A stretch of DNA of 64,000 bases from the NCBI GenBank assembly GCA_033105485.1, contig CP136956.1, positions 1,240,001-1,304,000 on the forward strand, given 5' to 3'. Positions 35,783 through 44,329 of the stretch are shown here, piece by piece. The notes beneath the pieces are model-generated. The model saw only the letters and a list, made by a program, of their open reading frames with translations, did no database searches and had not been told where the DNA came from. Each line of letters opens with the position of its first letter. Position 1 is the stretch's first letter. The DNA comes from LVI-A0039 sp033105485 (lineage in GTDB: Bacteria; Bacillota_I; Bacilli_A; UBA3375). Both the position numbers and the translations under genes were made by a program.

Positions 35783-36472
35783 ATGGCTACTGTATTAATA
35801 GTTGAAGATGACTCTACAATCCGTAGAGGGATAAAGAAGTGGTTAGAGCTTGAAGGATTAAATGTTCTTGAAGCAGAAGATGGTCAAATCGCAATCAATA
35901 CATTTGATCAAAAACAAGAAGAAATTGACATCATTATTTTAGATGTTATGTTACCAAAATTAAATGGATATGAGGTTTTAAAACACGTACGTGATAATCA
36001 AAAACGTTGGGATCCAGTAATTATGCTAACAGCTAAAGATGAAGAGGATGACAAGATTTATGGTTTAGATGCAGGTGCAGATGACTATATGACGAAACCG
36101 TTCTCAAACCGTGAATTAGTTGCAAGAATTAAATCAAGTTTACGTATGAGAGACGTAGATGTAAAATCAGATGAGAAACAAGACTTCCCATTCTCAATCG
36201 ATCACAATAGCTACAAACTAATCTGCGGGGATAAGAGTGAAGTATTAACTAAAAAAGAAAGTATGTTATTATCATTCTTAATGAATAGAAAAAACAACTT
36301 TGTTACTAAAGAAGAAATTCTTGCTGAAGTATGGGCTTACAATAACTTACAAGAAACAAGAACAGTTGATATTCACATTTCTAAATTAAGAAAAAAACTT
36401 AAAAACGTTGGGTGCGGTGATTTCTTAAAAACTAAACACGGTGTTGGATACGGACTAAGAGATGATCAATAA
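35783..36472 (+). CDS. OmpR/PhoB-type response regulator
   Basis: 229 residues. The receiver domain has the acidic pair D9/D10, phospho-acceptor D54, T83 and K105. The C-terminal winged helix has VWAYNNLQETRTVDIHISKLRKKL and KTKHGVGYGL. It overlaps its kinase gene by 11 bases. Target genes are unknown. Confidence 0.95.
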   Translation: MATVLIVEDDSTIRRGIKKWLELEGLNVLEAEDGQIAINTFDQKQEEIDIIILDVMLPKLNGYEVLKHVRDNQKRWDPVIMLTAKDEEDDKIYGLDAGADDYMTKPFSNRELVARIKSSLRMRDVDVKSDEKQDFPFSIDHNSYKLICGDKSEVLTKKESMLLSFLMNRKNNFVTKEEILAEVWAYNNLQETRTVDIHISKLRKKLKNVGCGDFLKTKHGVGYGLRDDQ

Positions 36473-37496
36473 TGAACTTTCTGATTCACTTGAGCAAGTA
36501 GTACGCTTAATTGAAGAGCCAGTACTAGTAGTTGATAGTGAAGGCCATATTGTAACTGTAAACAACTTATTTAAAGATACTTTCCGATTTGGTAAATATC
36601 GAATTCGTAAAGGTGGTCACATCGAGAAATGTTTAGAAGAACAACCTAAAGTATTAAGTCTAATTAGTGAAGTTATTTGTATTAAGGAACAAAACTTAGA
36701 TAATGAGTTTAGACTTAAGCATAATGGACGTTACTATTCAGTTAAAGTATCCTTGTTTGGAAAGAGTAATAGTACTGGATACTTTATTTTATTCCATGAT
36801 ATGACGGAAAAAGAAACGCTTGAGAAGAAATTAAAAGTATTCACAAGTGATGTAGCCCATGAGATTCGTACGCCACTTGCCGGAATTAGTGCAATAGCTG
36901 AGTTACTTGCATATAATGATCGTATGACAAATGAAGAGATGAAAACCGAAGCAAAGTTTATATATGATGAGGTTTCACGCTTAACTGACTTAGTTAATGA
37001 TTTATTACAAATGAGTCGTAACGAAGTTAATGCTAAGCGTTTAGAGATTACAAAACTTGAAATTGATGGATTAATTAAACACGTTGTAAGTTCAATTAAA
37101 CCGCGTCTTAAAGAAGTTGAGTTTGAGTTTATCTTAGATGTTCATGCTACTACTGTTTTCGGTGACTTTAATGCATTAGTTCAAGTCTTATTAAACTTAT
37201 TAGACAATGCTTGTACGTATGGGAAAAGCAAGATTAGATTAAAGGTTTCAGAAGATGAAAACTATACAATCTTTAAAGTTGAAGATGATGGAATTGGTTT
37301 AACTCAACAACAAGCTAGTCGTATCTTTGAGCGTTTCTATCGTACGGATGAATCACGTAATAAAAATTCAGGTGGGACTGGACTAGGCTTAGCCATTGTT
37401 AAAGACCTTGTTGATAGTCATGATGGAAAGATAGCTGTGAGAAGTAAGGTTGGAATTGGAACTGATTTTATTATTTCAATTCCTAAAAATAGATAA
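36462..37496 (+). CDS. Soluble PAS-domain sensor histidine kinase
   Basis: 344 residues: a PAS-like domain (about 10-115), HisKA with the phospho-accepting His133 in VAHEIRTPL, then an ATPase domain with NLLDNAC, DDGIGL and GGTGLGLAIVKDL. There is no membrane helix, unlike most kinases of OmpR-type pairs, so the signal is probably cytoplasmic or passed on by a membrane partner. It is coupled to the response regulator by overlap. Confidence 0.93.
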   Translation: MINNELSDSLEQVVRLIEEPVLVVDSEGHIVTVNNLFKDTFRFGKYRIRKGGHIEKCLEEQPKVLSLISEVICIKEQNLDNEFRLKHNGRYYSVKVSLFGKSNSTGYFILFHDMTEKETLEKKLKVFTSDVAHEIRTPLAGISAIAELLAYNDRMTNEEMKTEAKFIYDEVSRLTDLVNDLLQMSRNEVNAKRLEITKLEIDGLIKHVVSSIKPRLKEVEFEFILDVHATTVFGDFNALVQVLLNLLDNACTYGKSKIRLKVSEDENYTIFKVEDDGIGLTQQQASRIFERFYRTDESRNKNSGGTGLGLAIVKDLVDSHDGKIAVRSKVGIGTDFIISIPKNR

Positions 37497-37505
37497 GGAA
37501 ATAGA

Positions 37506-38114
37506 ATGTTAAACAAATTTATAAGCTTAGAAGGTGGTGAAGGGTGTGGTAAAAGCACCCTTTGCTTACGTTTAAATGAATTATTAGATGAAATGAATAT
37601 TGACCATATAATAACTCGTGAGCCAGGTGGTATTAAGTCGAGTGAAGAGATGCGTTCAATTATTATGGAAAATGAACTTGATCGTAAGAGTGAGGTTTTA
37701 TTATTTGCAGCTGCTAGAAATGAGCACTTAAAGCAAAAGATTCTCCCTGCTCTTGAACAAGGAAAGATTGTTATTTGTGACCGTTATATTGATTCGTCAC
37801 TTGCATATCAAGGGCATGCCCAAGGACTGGGTATTGACAACGTATTAAACATTAACGAATATGTTGTAGGAGATAACTTCCCACAGATTACATTTTGGTT
37901 AGATATGGATGTGAATGATGCACTAGCTCGTATTACAAATGATCGTGAAGTGAACAGATTTGATCAAAAGGCCGAGAAGTTCCACCAAGATGTACGAGAT
38001 GGTTATGGAATCTTAATGGAGATGTATCCTGATCGTTATGTCAAACTTGATGCAACTAAGTCGGTTGATGAATTAGCTGCACTTGTACTTGAGAAGATAA
38101 CATGCTTAAAATAA
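37506..38114 (+). CDS. tmk: Thymidylate kinase
   Basis: 202 residues. Phosphorylates dTMP to dTDP. P-loop LEGGEGCGKST, TREPGG with the DR[E/D]P-like motif, and DRYIDSSLAYQG are characteristic. It overlaps the holB-like gene by 13 bases and heads the conserved tmk-holB-ricT-trmN6 group. Confidence 0.96.
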   Translation: MLNKFISLEGGEGCGKSTLCLRLNELLDEMNIDHIITREPGGIKSSEEMRSIIMENELDRKSEVLLFAAARNEHLKQKILPALEQGKIVICDRYIDSSLAYQGHAQGLGIDNVLNINEYVVGDNFPQITFWLDMDVNDALARITNDREVNRFDQKAEKFHQDVRDGYGILMEMYPDRYVKLDATKSVDELAALVLEKITCLK

Positions 38115-38821
38115 TTGAAATCAATAGTACTATAACTGATGATTTAATTGAAAAGTATGCTAGCTATGATGGTGGATACTATGAGATGACAGAAATTGAT
38201 GGGAAGTTTAATATTGACTCTATCAATGACTATTTAAGTTACTTTACTCATGCAAGGCTTGAGGGTGAGAAATATGTTGGTGTAATCCGTAATGGAAGCA
38301 ACTTAACAGAATATCATCAAAATAAGTTACTTAAAACTTTTGAAGAAAGTGATGATGATCAAATCCACTTAATCTTCATTGATCGTAGTGATCGTTTACT
38401 TGAGACAATATTGTCACGTAGTATCGTTTTTCGCGAAAGTATAAACTTTGAATTTCAGGATACTGAACTTCACAACTTTGCAAAAGATATCGTATCGACA
38501 ATTGAAACATATGACTTACTCTTAGCCGAAGATGATGTGTTTAGAGAGTTATATAAAATCAACCGTAACTTAAAAGCAGGGAACATTGATCAAGCGATAA
38601 TCAACTGTAGTGGAATAAAGTTTGATGGTCCTAAATACACACTTTTTAATAATCTAGTTCTTAATCATTTATATGAAAGTAAGCGACTAGATTTAATTAA
38701 GTTTGTATTTGAGATTGAACTTAAATCTAAATATCAGGTTAATTTGGGAATGCAAGTTTTATCAATACTAATACAAATTAAGAATGGTAAGGAGTATTAT
38801 GAGAGAAGTAATTGGAATTAA
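38102..38821 (+). CDS. holB: DNA polymerase III delta prime subunit-like protein
   Basis: 239 residues, shorter than the ~320 of typical HolB. The segment HQNKLLKTFEESDDDQIHLI and LLETILSRS corresponds to the sensor-1/SRC region of clamp-loader subunits. No P-loop is present and the N-terminal third is reduced. Identity relies on that motif and the conserved order tmk-holB-ricT. Delta prime is the ATP-inert clamp-loader subunit, so loss of the P-loop is tolerated. Confidence 0.78.
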   Translation: MLKIIEINSTITDDLIEKYASYDGGYYEMTEIDGKFNIDSINDYLSYFTHARLEGEKYVGVIRNGSNLTEYHQNKLLKTFEESDDDQIHLIFIDRSDRLLETILSRSIVFRESINFEFQDTELHNFAKDIVSTIETYDLLLAEDDVFRELYKINRNLKAGNIDQAIINCSGIKFDGPKYTLFNNLVLNHLYESKRLDLIKFVFEIELKSKYQVNLGMQVLSILIQIKNGKEYYERSNWN

Positions 38822-39599
38822 AGAACAAAATACTAATCAAATATCATATGCTTTTACACAGGAACGCTTTGAAATAGGTGATATGGTTATCCTTGATAAT
38901 GGTAAAGGTGAGTATATTTACGAATGCGTGCGTTCTAATGAAGTTTACAGTGAGTATGCACATAAACTAGTAGAAGTTAAAACTGTACGCCACGCTACAA
39001 GTAGTGAGCTCTTAGTCTATATTGAGAACCAGAAAAGTAATGATCAGTTTATCATCATCTTTAACCAGATGTTAAAAGAGTTTAAAATCAATGCTATCTT
39101 AGTAGCACTTGATGTAGCACTTGATGGTGAGCACTTAAAGTATACGTATTTTTCAACAGATAAATTACATTTCCCGAAAATGATAAAGTACTTACTAATG
39201 AATAATCCGAAACGAATGAAGATTGAATTTTACCAAGTTGGTGAACGTGAGTACTATGCAATCAATGGTGGAATTGGAGTGTGTGGATATGAGTTATGTT
39301 GTCATTCACGTAGTTACCATACACCAACGATTACAACTAATAGCTTAAAGTCATTAGGAATCAATATAAATCTTAAGAAATCACTAACTGGTTCATGTGG
39401 TAAGTATAAATGTTGTCTACTGTTTGATGCAGCTGATAAGCAAAAACTTACTGACTGTTTACCAGATATTGATCATCTAATTGAATATAAAGGTGAAAAG
39501 GTTGTTGTAACACAAATTGATTTGGAGTCACAAATTGTTACAGCAGTAGGAACTGAAGTGATTAAAATTAACTTTGCTCACTTCTATGAAAGGAAATAA
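38799..39599 (+). CDS. ricT: PSP1-domain regulatory protein RicT (YaaT)
   Basis: 266 residues. The start at 38799 follows AAGGAG. The C-terminal PSP1 domain has the cysteine motifs GVCGYELCCHS and GSCGKYKCCLLFD, which in B. subtilis help hold an iron-sulfur cluster in the RicA-RicF-RicT complex acting with RNase Y. The N-terminal half is divergent. RicA and RicF genes are not in the window. Confidence 0.92.
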   Translation: MREVIGIKEQNTNQISYAFTQERFEIGDMVILDNGKGEYIYECVRSNEVYSEYAHKLVEVKTVRHATSSELLVYIENQKSNDQFIIIFNQMLKEFKINAILVALDVALDGEHLKYTYFSTDKLHFPKMIKYLLMNNPKRMKIEFYQVGEREYYAINGGIGVCGYELCCHSRSYHTPTITTNSLKSLGININLKKSLTGSCGKYKCCLLFDAADKQKLTDCLPDIDHLIEYKGEKVVVTQIDLESQIVTAVGTEVIKINFAHFYERK

Positions 39600-40327
39600 T
39601 GCTAGTAACAAATGATTTAACAAGAGATGGACGTTTAAAAATTATTCAAGATACTGAATATGGTTCATATACATTAGATTCTTTACTGTTAGCAGACTTT
39701 GTTAAGTTAACGAGAAGAACTGAATATGCTGTTGACTTGTGTGCAGGAAATGGTCCAATTGGTATGCTGCTTGCAGATAAGAAGCAAAATTTAAAAGTAG
39801 AGGTTGTTGAAATTCAAGAGCAACTATCAAAAATAACTGCTGATAGTATTAGCTTAAATGGACTACAAGACCGCGTTACGGCTCACAACCGCGATTTAAA
39901 GGGAATTAGTAACGAACTAGGAAAGAATAAGTATCATGTAGTAACTGTAAATCCCCCATATTTCAAGGTTACAGAAGATGCTAACATCAACCCTAATAAA
40001 GCAGTAGCGATGGCTAGACACGAACTTACAGTAACATTAGAGGATATTGTGAAAGAGAGTAGTAGTTTACTTGATAATATAGGAACTATTAACTTCGTCT
40101 TTAGACCGCAACGTTTAGATGAACTAGTGATTCTTTTAAACAAATATGGATTCACAATGAAACGTATTAAGTTCGTATACCCAAAAATTGGTAAAGACTG
40201 CAATACAATTTTAGTTGAAGCTAAACGTGGAAAGTCTGATAATCAAATGATTATTGAACCACCATTTATTGTCTATGAAGATAATAACGAATACACTGAA
40301 GCAACAAATAAAATCTTAAACTATTAA
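39599..40327 (+). CDS. TrmN6-like tRNA (adenine-N6)-methyltransferase (YabB)
   Basis: 242 residues. A SAM-dependent Rossmann fold with DLCAGNGPIG (motif I), VEIQEQL, and the catalytic NPPYFK motif of N6-adenine or N2-guanine methyltransferases. The family modifies A37 of valine tRNA in E. coli. It ends the tmk group, as yabB does in B. subtilis, and overlaps ricT by one base. Confidence 0.92.
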   Translation: MLVTNDLTRDGRLKIIQDTEYGSYTLDSLLLADFVKLTRRTEYAVDLCAGNGPIGMLLADKKQNLKVEVVEIQEQLSKITADSISLNGLQDRVTAHNRDLKGISNELGKNKYHVVTVNPPYFKVTEDANINPNKAVAMARHELTVTLEDIVKESSSLLDNIGTINFVFRPQRLDELVILLNKYGFTMKRIKFVYPKIGKDCNTILVEAKRGKSDNQMIIEPPFIVYEDNNEYTEATNKILNY

Positions 40328-40332
40328 TCAAA

Positions 40333-40361
40333 AGCTAAGCACAGTGCTTAGTTTTTTTTAT
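40333..40361 (+). terminator. Terminator after the tmk group
   Basis: CTAAGC (40335-40340) / GCTTAG (40346-40351), then eight Ts. From here to 40573 there is no gene; a further AAGTGCTA/TAGCACTT inverted repeat (40489-40525) is seen without function. Confidence 0.88.
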
Positions 40362-40573
40362 TAAATTAGCTTAAATATAGTTTTCAAAATATAGTGCCAG
40401 TTTTAATAGTAAAAGTGGCATTCTATTATTTTTAATGTGTCACCAATGAGTAGAAATATAAAAATAATAGTATGTCCAATCGGTTATGAAGTGCTAAAAA
40501 AATGGCTAAATCATAGCACTTTAGAGCAGTGTTTGTTGAAATAGGTATATACACAATTTCTTTAATTAAATTG

Positions 40574-40602
40574 TTGACACGTAAAATTATATTGGTTATA
40601 AT
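40574..40602 (+). promoter_or_regulatory. Full-consensus sigma-A promoter of the small RNA
   Basis: TTGACA (40574-40579) and TATAAT (40597-40602) are separated by exactly 17 bases. It is the only perfect match to both boxes that I found in the window. Confidence 0.95.
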
Positions 40603-40608
40603 TATTAC

Positions 40609-40781
40609 GTAGTCAGTTGACTACACTAAGAAAATATATTTTTAAAATAAATTTTTCTTACTCCTCAAACTATAATAAATAGGTTTGGCTCCCGACCAAA
40701 CCGAATTGACAACTTAAAATCCTCAATAACTTAAAAGTTATTAAAGACTACCTACTCCCAATAGGTAGTCTATTTTTTTTT
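40609..40781 (+). ncRNA. Small RNA with four C-rich anti-Shine-Dalgarno motifs (LhrC/RsaE-like architecture)
   Basis: A ~173-base transcript with no ATG in any frame. Hairpin 1 is GTAGTC/GACTAC (40609-40624). Hairpin 2 is an A/T stem (40627-40660). Hairpin 3 is GGTTTGG/CCAAACC with loop CTCCCGA (40682-40702). Hairpin 4 is AATAACTT/AAGTTATT (40725-40742). The terminator is AGACTACCTA/TAGGTAGTCT with loop CTCCCAA (40745-40771) plus nine Ts. Unpaired C-rich motifs occur at 40661-40666 (CTCCTC), in the hairpin 3 loop, at 40720-40724 (TCCTC) and in the terminator loop. Listeria LhrC and staphylococcal RsaE use such motifs to block ribosome sites. The layout is seen; the function is inferred. Confidence 0.85.
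40745..40781 (+). terminator. Terminator of the small RNA
   Basis: A perfect ten base-pair stem, C-rich loop CTCCCAA, and a run of nine Ts (40773-40781). Confidence 0.95.
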
Positions 40782-40943
40782 GTAGCTCAAAGCAATTGAT
40801 CTGAAGTATTAGAATGGTTTTAAAATAATTACATAAATGACATTAAGAGTGTACTTTTTTTAATTCACAAATTATATACGGAAATATGTATAACCTTCAA
40901 ATCTATAGCAAACCAACATTGTATACAAATTTTCATATATGAA

Positions 40944-41557
40944 GTGAGGAGTCAAAAGAAAAATATTTTAGCAATTGGACTTGGTGTGGAGAACCTTAAT
41001 AACGTACAACAAATAGCAAGTAAAAATAATATTAGTGTAGCATCAGTTGACACAGAATTTAATAGTCATGATTATCGTGCAATTGATTTAGTTGTAATAA
41101 ATGATATTATTGGATCTATAAACAATCTTGTTACAGAGATTAAAAGAAGTTCGGGATCAGTTGTAGTTGTTATCACTGACAATCAAGATTTAAAATATAG
41201 AATGAACTTATTGTGGGCAGGTTGCGATAAGTTTATAGAAGATGATAGTAGTCTTAAGTATGGGATTGAAAATATTGAGATCATGGAATTCGATCATCGA
41301 TTCAAAAGAATTATATAATACACCAGTAATTTTTCAAAATAAAACAGAATATCTAGAACCAAGAGCATATTATTTATTAGCATATAATCTATTTACTAAT
41401 GATCTGGTTGAAAGTAAGCACGAAATTCTAAGCAGTATGAAGATGATATTGAAAAATATTTTGATGAAAATCCAAAGGCAATTGAAGAAATGATGAAAGA
41501 AAATAAACTTGCGACAGTTAAATTGCTAGGAGGAGAACTTGTAGCTAACAATGAATA
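40944..41557 (+). pseudogene. Frameshifted remnant of an unknown gene
   Basis: Three overlapping frames make one broken gene. The first (GTG 40944 to 41318) looks like a receiver or Rossmann domain (KNILAIGLGVENL, VVVVITDNQDL, GCDKFIEDD). The second continues from about 41300 (YNTPVIFQNKTEYLEPRAYY). The third runs from about 41433 (YEDDIEKYFDENP) to a TAG at 41557 (ELVANNE). At least two frameshifts are needed. No family is recognised beyond the response-regulator-like fold. Confidence 0.55.
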
Positions 41558-41568
41558 GAAATTAAAGA

Positions 41569-41593
41569 TTATAGCTTAGCTATAATTTTTTAA
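41569..41593 (+). terminator. Terminator upstream of malE
   Basis: TTATAGC (41569-41575) / GCTATAA (41579-41585) followed by six Ts. Confidence 0.75.
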
Positions 41594-41628
41594 TTTGCAA
41601 GCAAGTTTGAAAAAGTTTACGTAAATTG

Positions 41629-41657
41629 TTGACAAGGTGGGGATAATGTGCTAGAAT
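41629..41657 (+). promoter_or_regulatory. malE operon promoter
   Basis: TTGACA (41629-41634) and TAGAAT (41652-41657), spacing 17. The spacer holds GTGGGGA and TGTG, shared with the glgP promoter at 55042. Confidence 0.85.
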
Positions 41658-41696
41658 AAGTTCGTAAACAAACATTAAGAGGTTTATGTCGATTTC

Positions 41697-41723
41697 GGAA
41701 ACCGTTTTACGAAACCGATTTAC
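41697..41723 (+). promoter_or_regulatory. Two adjacent LacI-family operators before malE
   Basis: GGAAACCGTTTTAC (41697-41710) and CGAAACCGATTTAC (41710-41723) are tandem copies of an imperfect palindrome centred on CG. They lie about 40 bases downstream of the -10 box and just before the ribosome site, a position suited to repression. The likely binder is the regulator at 50706. Confidence 0.75.
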
Positions 41724-41735
41724 TAGGAGGAAAAT

Positions 41736-42923
41736 ATGAAAAAATTACTGACTTCATTATTCGCGCTAATTTTAGTATTAGCAGGATGTAGTACTACTGA
41801 TGGTAGTACAGACACTACAGATGCGGGATCTGCAGATGTTGAATTATCTGGTTCAATCCAGGTAGCAGTAGATGGTGGATACACAGACTACATGAACGCA
41901 ATGGGAGAAGCATTCACAGCAGAAACAGGTGTTACTGTTGAAGTTGTTGAAGCTGATATGTTTGATATTTTAGATGCATTACCAACACAACAAGGTAATA
42001 CAGCTGATATCTTCATGTTACCAAATGACCGTGTAGGTGACTTAGCTAATCAAAAGTTAATCACTCCAGTTACAACTGACTTATCAGGATATACTGATAC
42101 TGCAGTAGCAGCAAGTACATTCGCAGATGAGCAATATTTCTTACCAATGGCAACTGATACTACTTTATTCATTTACAATAAAGAATTATTAGATGAAGTA
42201 CCAGCTTCATTATCAGAACTAGAAGTATCTGATTGGGCAGCTAAATTTACTGACTTCTACCATGCAGGTGGAGCATTCATGTCAGAAGGTGGATACATTT
42301 TTGGTAGTGATAACGCAGATACATCAGATTTAGGATTAAACAACGATGGATCAGTAGCAGCAGCAGAATTTATTCAAAGTTTATACACTTCAGGTGACAG
42401 TACTTGGGACTTAATGAAAGATGATACAGTAGCATACGACATTATGGAACAAGCATTCAAAGATGGTGATGTTAAAGCAATTATCAACGGTCCTTGGGCA
42501 TTAGCAGGATACGAAGAAGCAGGTGTAGATTACGCTATCGCTCCAATTCCAAGTTTAACTGGAAACGGAACTTACTCTCCATTAGTAGGTACTAAAGGAT
42601 TAGGAATTAACGCATACTCTTCAAATGTAGATGCAGCACAAGCATTCTTAGCATTCTTAGGAACTGCTGAAAACGCACAAGCATTCTATGATGAAACATT
42701 AGAAGTAAACCCTCATACAGAAATCGCATATGAAGAGGGTTCAAATGAAGCTATTATCTTAGAAGCAACTTCTAACGGTACTTCAATGCCAACTGATCCA
42801 GCATTCGGAAAAGTTTGGGAACCAATGGCAGATGCATTAAAACAAATCGCAGCAGGTGAAGATGCAGCATCAGCATTAGATGCAGCTGTAGAAACAATTG
42901 CTAACGATATCGCAGCAATGTAA
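41736..42923 (+). CDS. malE: Maltodextrin ABC transporter, substrate-binding lipoprotein
   Basis: 395 residues. The signal peptide ends in the lipobox LAGC with Cys18 as the lipid anchor; a Ser/Thr/Asp linker follows. The mature part is a family 1 solute-binding protein (WAAKFTDFYHAGGAFMSEGG, INGPWALAGYEEAGVDYAI). It delivers maltodextrins to MalFG outside the membrane. It has AGGAGG upstream, and a stem-loop separates it from malF, which would allow excess binding protein. Confidence 0.93.
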   Translation: MKKLLTSLFALILVLAGCSTTDGSTDTTDAGSADVELSGSIQVAVDGGYTDYMNAMGEAFTAETGVTVEVVEADMFDILDALPTQQGNTADIFMLPNDRVGDLANQKLITPVTTDLSGYTDTAVAASTFADEQYFLPMATDTTLFIYNKELLDEVPASLSELEVSDWAAKFTDFYHAGGAFMSEGGYIFGSDNADTSDLGLNNDGSVAAAEFIQSLYTSGDSTWDLMKDDTVAYDIMEQAFKDGDVKAIINGPWALAGYEEAGVDYAIAPIPSLTGNGTYSPLVGTKGLGINAYSSNVDAAQAFLAFLGTAENAQAFYDETLEVNPHTEIAYEEGSNEAIILEATSNGTSMPTDPAFGKVWEPMADALKQIAAGEDAASALDAAVETIANDIAAM

Positions 42924-42936
42924 TTTAAAAAAAAGA

Positions 42937-42970
42937 TAAAATAGAGATTATTGAATCTCTATTTTATTTA
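42937..42970 (+). terminator. Stem-loop between malE and malF (attenuator or mRNA stabiliser)
   Basis: A perfect 13 base-pair stem, TAAAATAGAGATT (42937-42949) / AATCTCTATTTTA (42954-42966), loop ATTG. Only a short T-run follows, so partial termination or 3'-end protection of malE mRNA is likely. Confidence 0.75.
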
Positions 42971-42981
42971 AAGTCAAATTT

Positions 42982-43003
42982 CTTAGGAAACACTTAGGAA
43001 ACA
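42982..43003 (+). repeat. Direct repeat upstream of malF
   Basis: CTTAGGAAACA occurs twice in a row. It resembles the left half of the LacI-type operators (TAGGAAACC) but lacks the CG centre. Confidence 0.6.
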
Positions 43004-43018
43004 GTAAAAAGGAGCACT

Positions 43019-44329
43019 ATGAGTGAAAAATTTATATTTATATTGACTTTACTTATTCCCGGATCTGGGCAATTTTTAAACGGAGAAAAGAAAAAAGGTC
43101 TGTTTGGAATTGTATATATGATTCTTGCATGGGTAAGTACAATTTTCGCATTACTACCAACGTTAATGAGTGTTGCGGTATTGCATACAGCAGGTGATTA
43201 CGAAGGTAGTATTACAATCGGGATGACTGAAATGGTTGACAACTCATTCTATATTTTAGTTGAATCTATTTTTGCAATCTTAGTTCTTGTTGCATTCTTG
43301 TTAGTAGCTTGTGCATTTGCATATGATGCTAAACGCGTTAGAAAAGCAATTAATGAAGGAGAAACGGTTCTTCATACAAAAGAACGTATTAAAGCAATGG
43401 CATCTGATATAATTCCGCATGCAGTAACAATGCCAGCATATGTCTTAATGTTTTTATTCATGATTGTTCCAGCAATTGTGTCGATAGCAATCGTCTTTAC
43501 TAACTATAAAAAACCAATTTTACCACCTGCATTTTTAATTCAGTGGGTTGGATTCGAAAACTTTACTAATTTATTCACAGATCCATCGCTTGTGGCTGTG
43601 TTTAAAGAAACTTTTCTATGGACATTTATTTGGACATTCAGTGCAACTACACTTACGATTGTACTTGGTACATTACTAGCAGTAATTATGCACAACAAGA
43701 AAATTAAAGGTAAGAAGTTCTTTAGAACAATCTACTTATTACCATGGGCAGTACCTGCATTCTTAACAATCTTAATTTTCCAAATCTTCTTCAGTAAAGT
43801 TGGAGCAATGAATACAATTGTATTACCATTCTTCACTGGGGTTGCTTATGATCCGCAAGCAGCAATTGGATTCTTAATTGAACCTAACTTAGCGAAGATG
43901 ACAGTTATTTTAATTCAATCATGGCTTGGGTTCCCATTTATCTTTGTACTTATTACAGGAATCTTACAAGCGATTCCAGATGACTTATATGAAGCAGCTG
44001 GAATCGATGGTGGTAACTCATGGACTAACTTCTGGGATATTACATTCCCAATGATTATGATTGCAGCAGCACCGATGTTAATTACACAATATACATTCAA
44101 CTTTAACAACGTAACAATTATTTATATTCTAGGAGCGGCAGTTGTAAAACCACTTGGAGCAGTATATGGTCCACTTGAAACTATTGCATCACTTGGATAC
44201 CAATTAACATTAGATGCAAACTATGCAACAGCAGCAACGTTCACTCTAATTTCATCACTAATTGTTTCAACAATTGTATTAATTAGTTGGTTGAAGACCG
44301 GAGCATTTAAAAATGAGGAGGTAATGTAA
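43019..44329 (+). CDS. malF: Maltodextrin ABC transporter permease MalF
   Basis: 436 residues. An N-terminal extension with two to three helices (IPGSGQFLNGEKKKGLFGIVY) precedes the permease core of six helices. The EAA loop EAAGIDGGNSWTNFWDITFP contacts MalK. It overlaps malG by one base (TAATG). Confidence 0.94.
   Translation: MSEKFIFILTLLIPGSGQFLNGEKKKGLFGIVYMILAWVSTIFALLPTLMSVAVLHTAGDYEGSITIGMTEMVDNSFYILVESIFAILVLVAFLLVACAFAYDAKRVRKAINEGETVLHTKERIKAMASDIIPHAVTMPAYVLMFLFMIVPAIVSIAIVFTNYKKPILPPAFLIQWVGFENFTNLFTDPSLVAVFKETFLWTFIWTFSATTLTIVLGTLLAVIMHNKKIKGKKFFRTIYLLPWAVPAFLTILIFQIFFSKVGAMNTIVLPFFTGVAYDPQAAIGFLIEPNLAKMTVILIQSWLGFPFIFVLITGILQAIPDDLYEAAGIDGGNSWTNFWDITFPMIMIAAAPMLITQYTFNFNNVTIIYILGAAVVKPLGAVYGPLETIASLGYQLTLDANYATAATFTLISSLIVSTIVLISWLKTGAFKNEEVM

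Noticed and set aside
40489..40525. Second small RNA from the AAGTGCTA/TAGCACTT repeat
   Set aside because: No promoter or T-tract accompanies it.
40609..40781. 6S RNA
   Set aside because: 6S RNA folds into one long closed rod with a central bubble; here the 5' hairpin and the terminator are separate stems.
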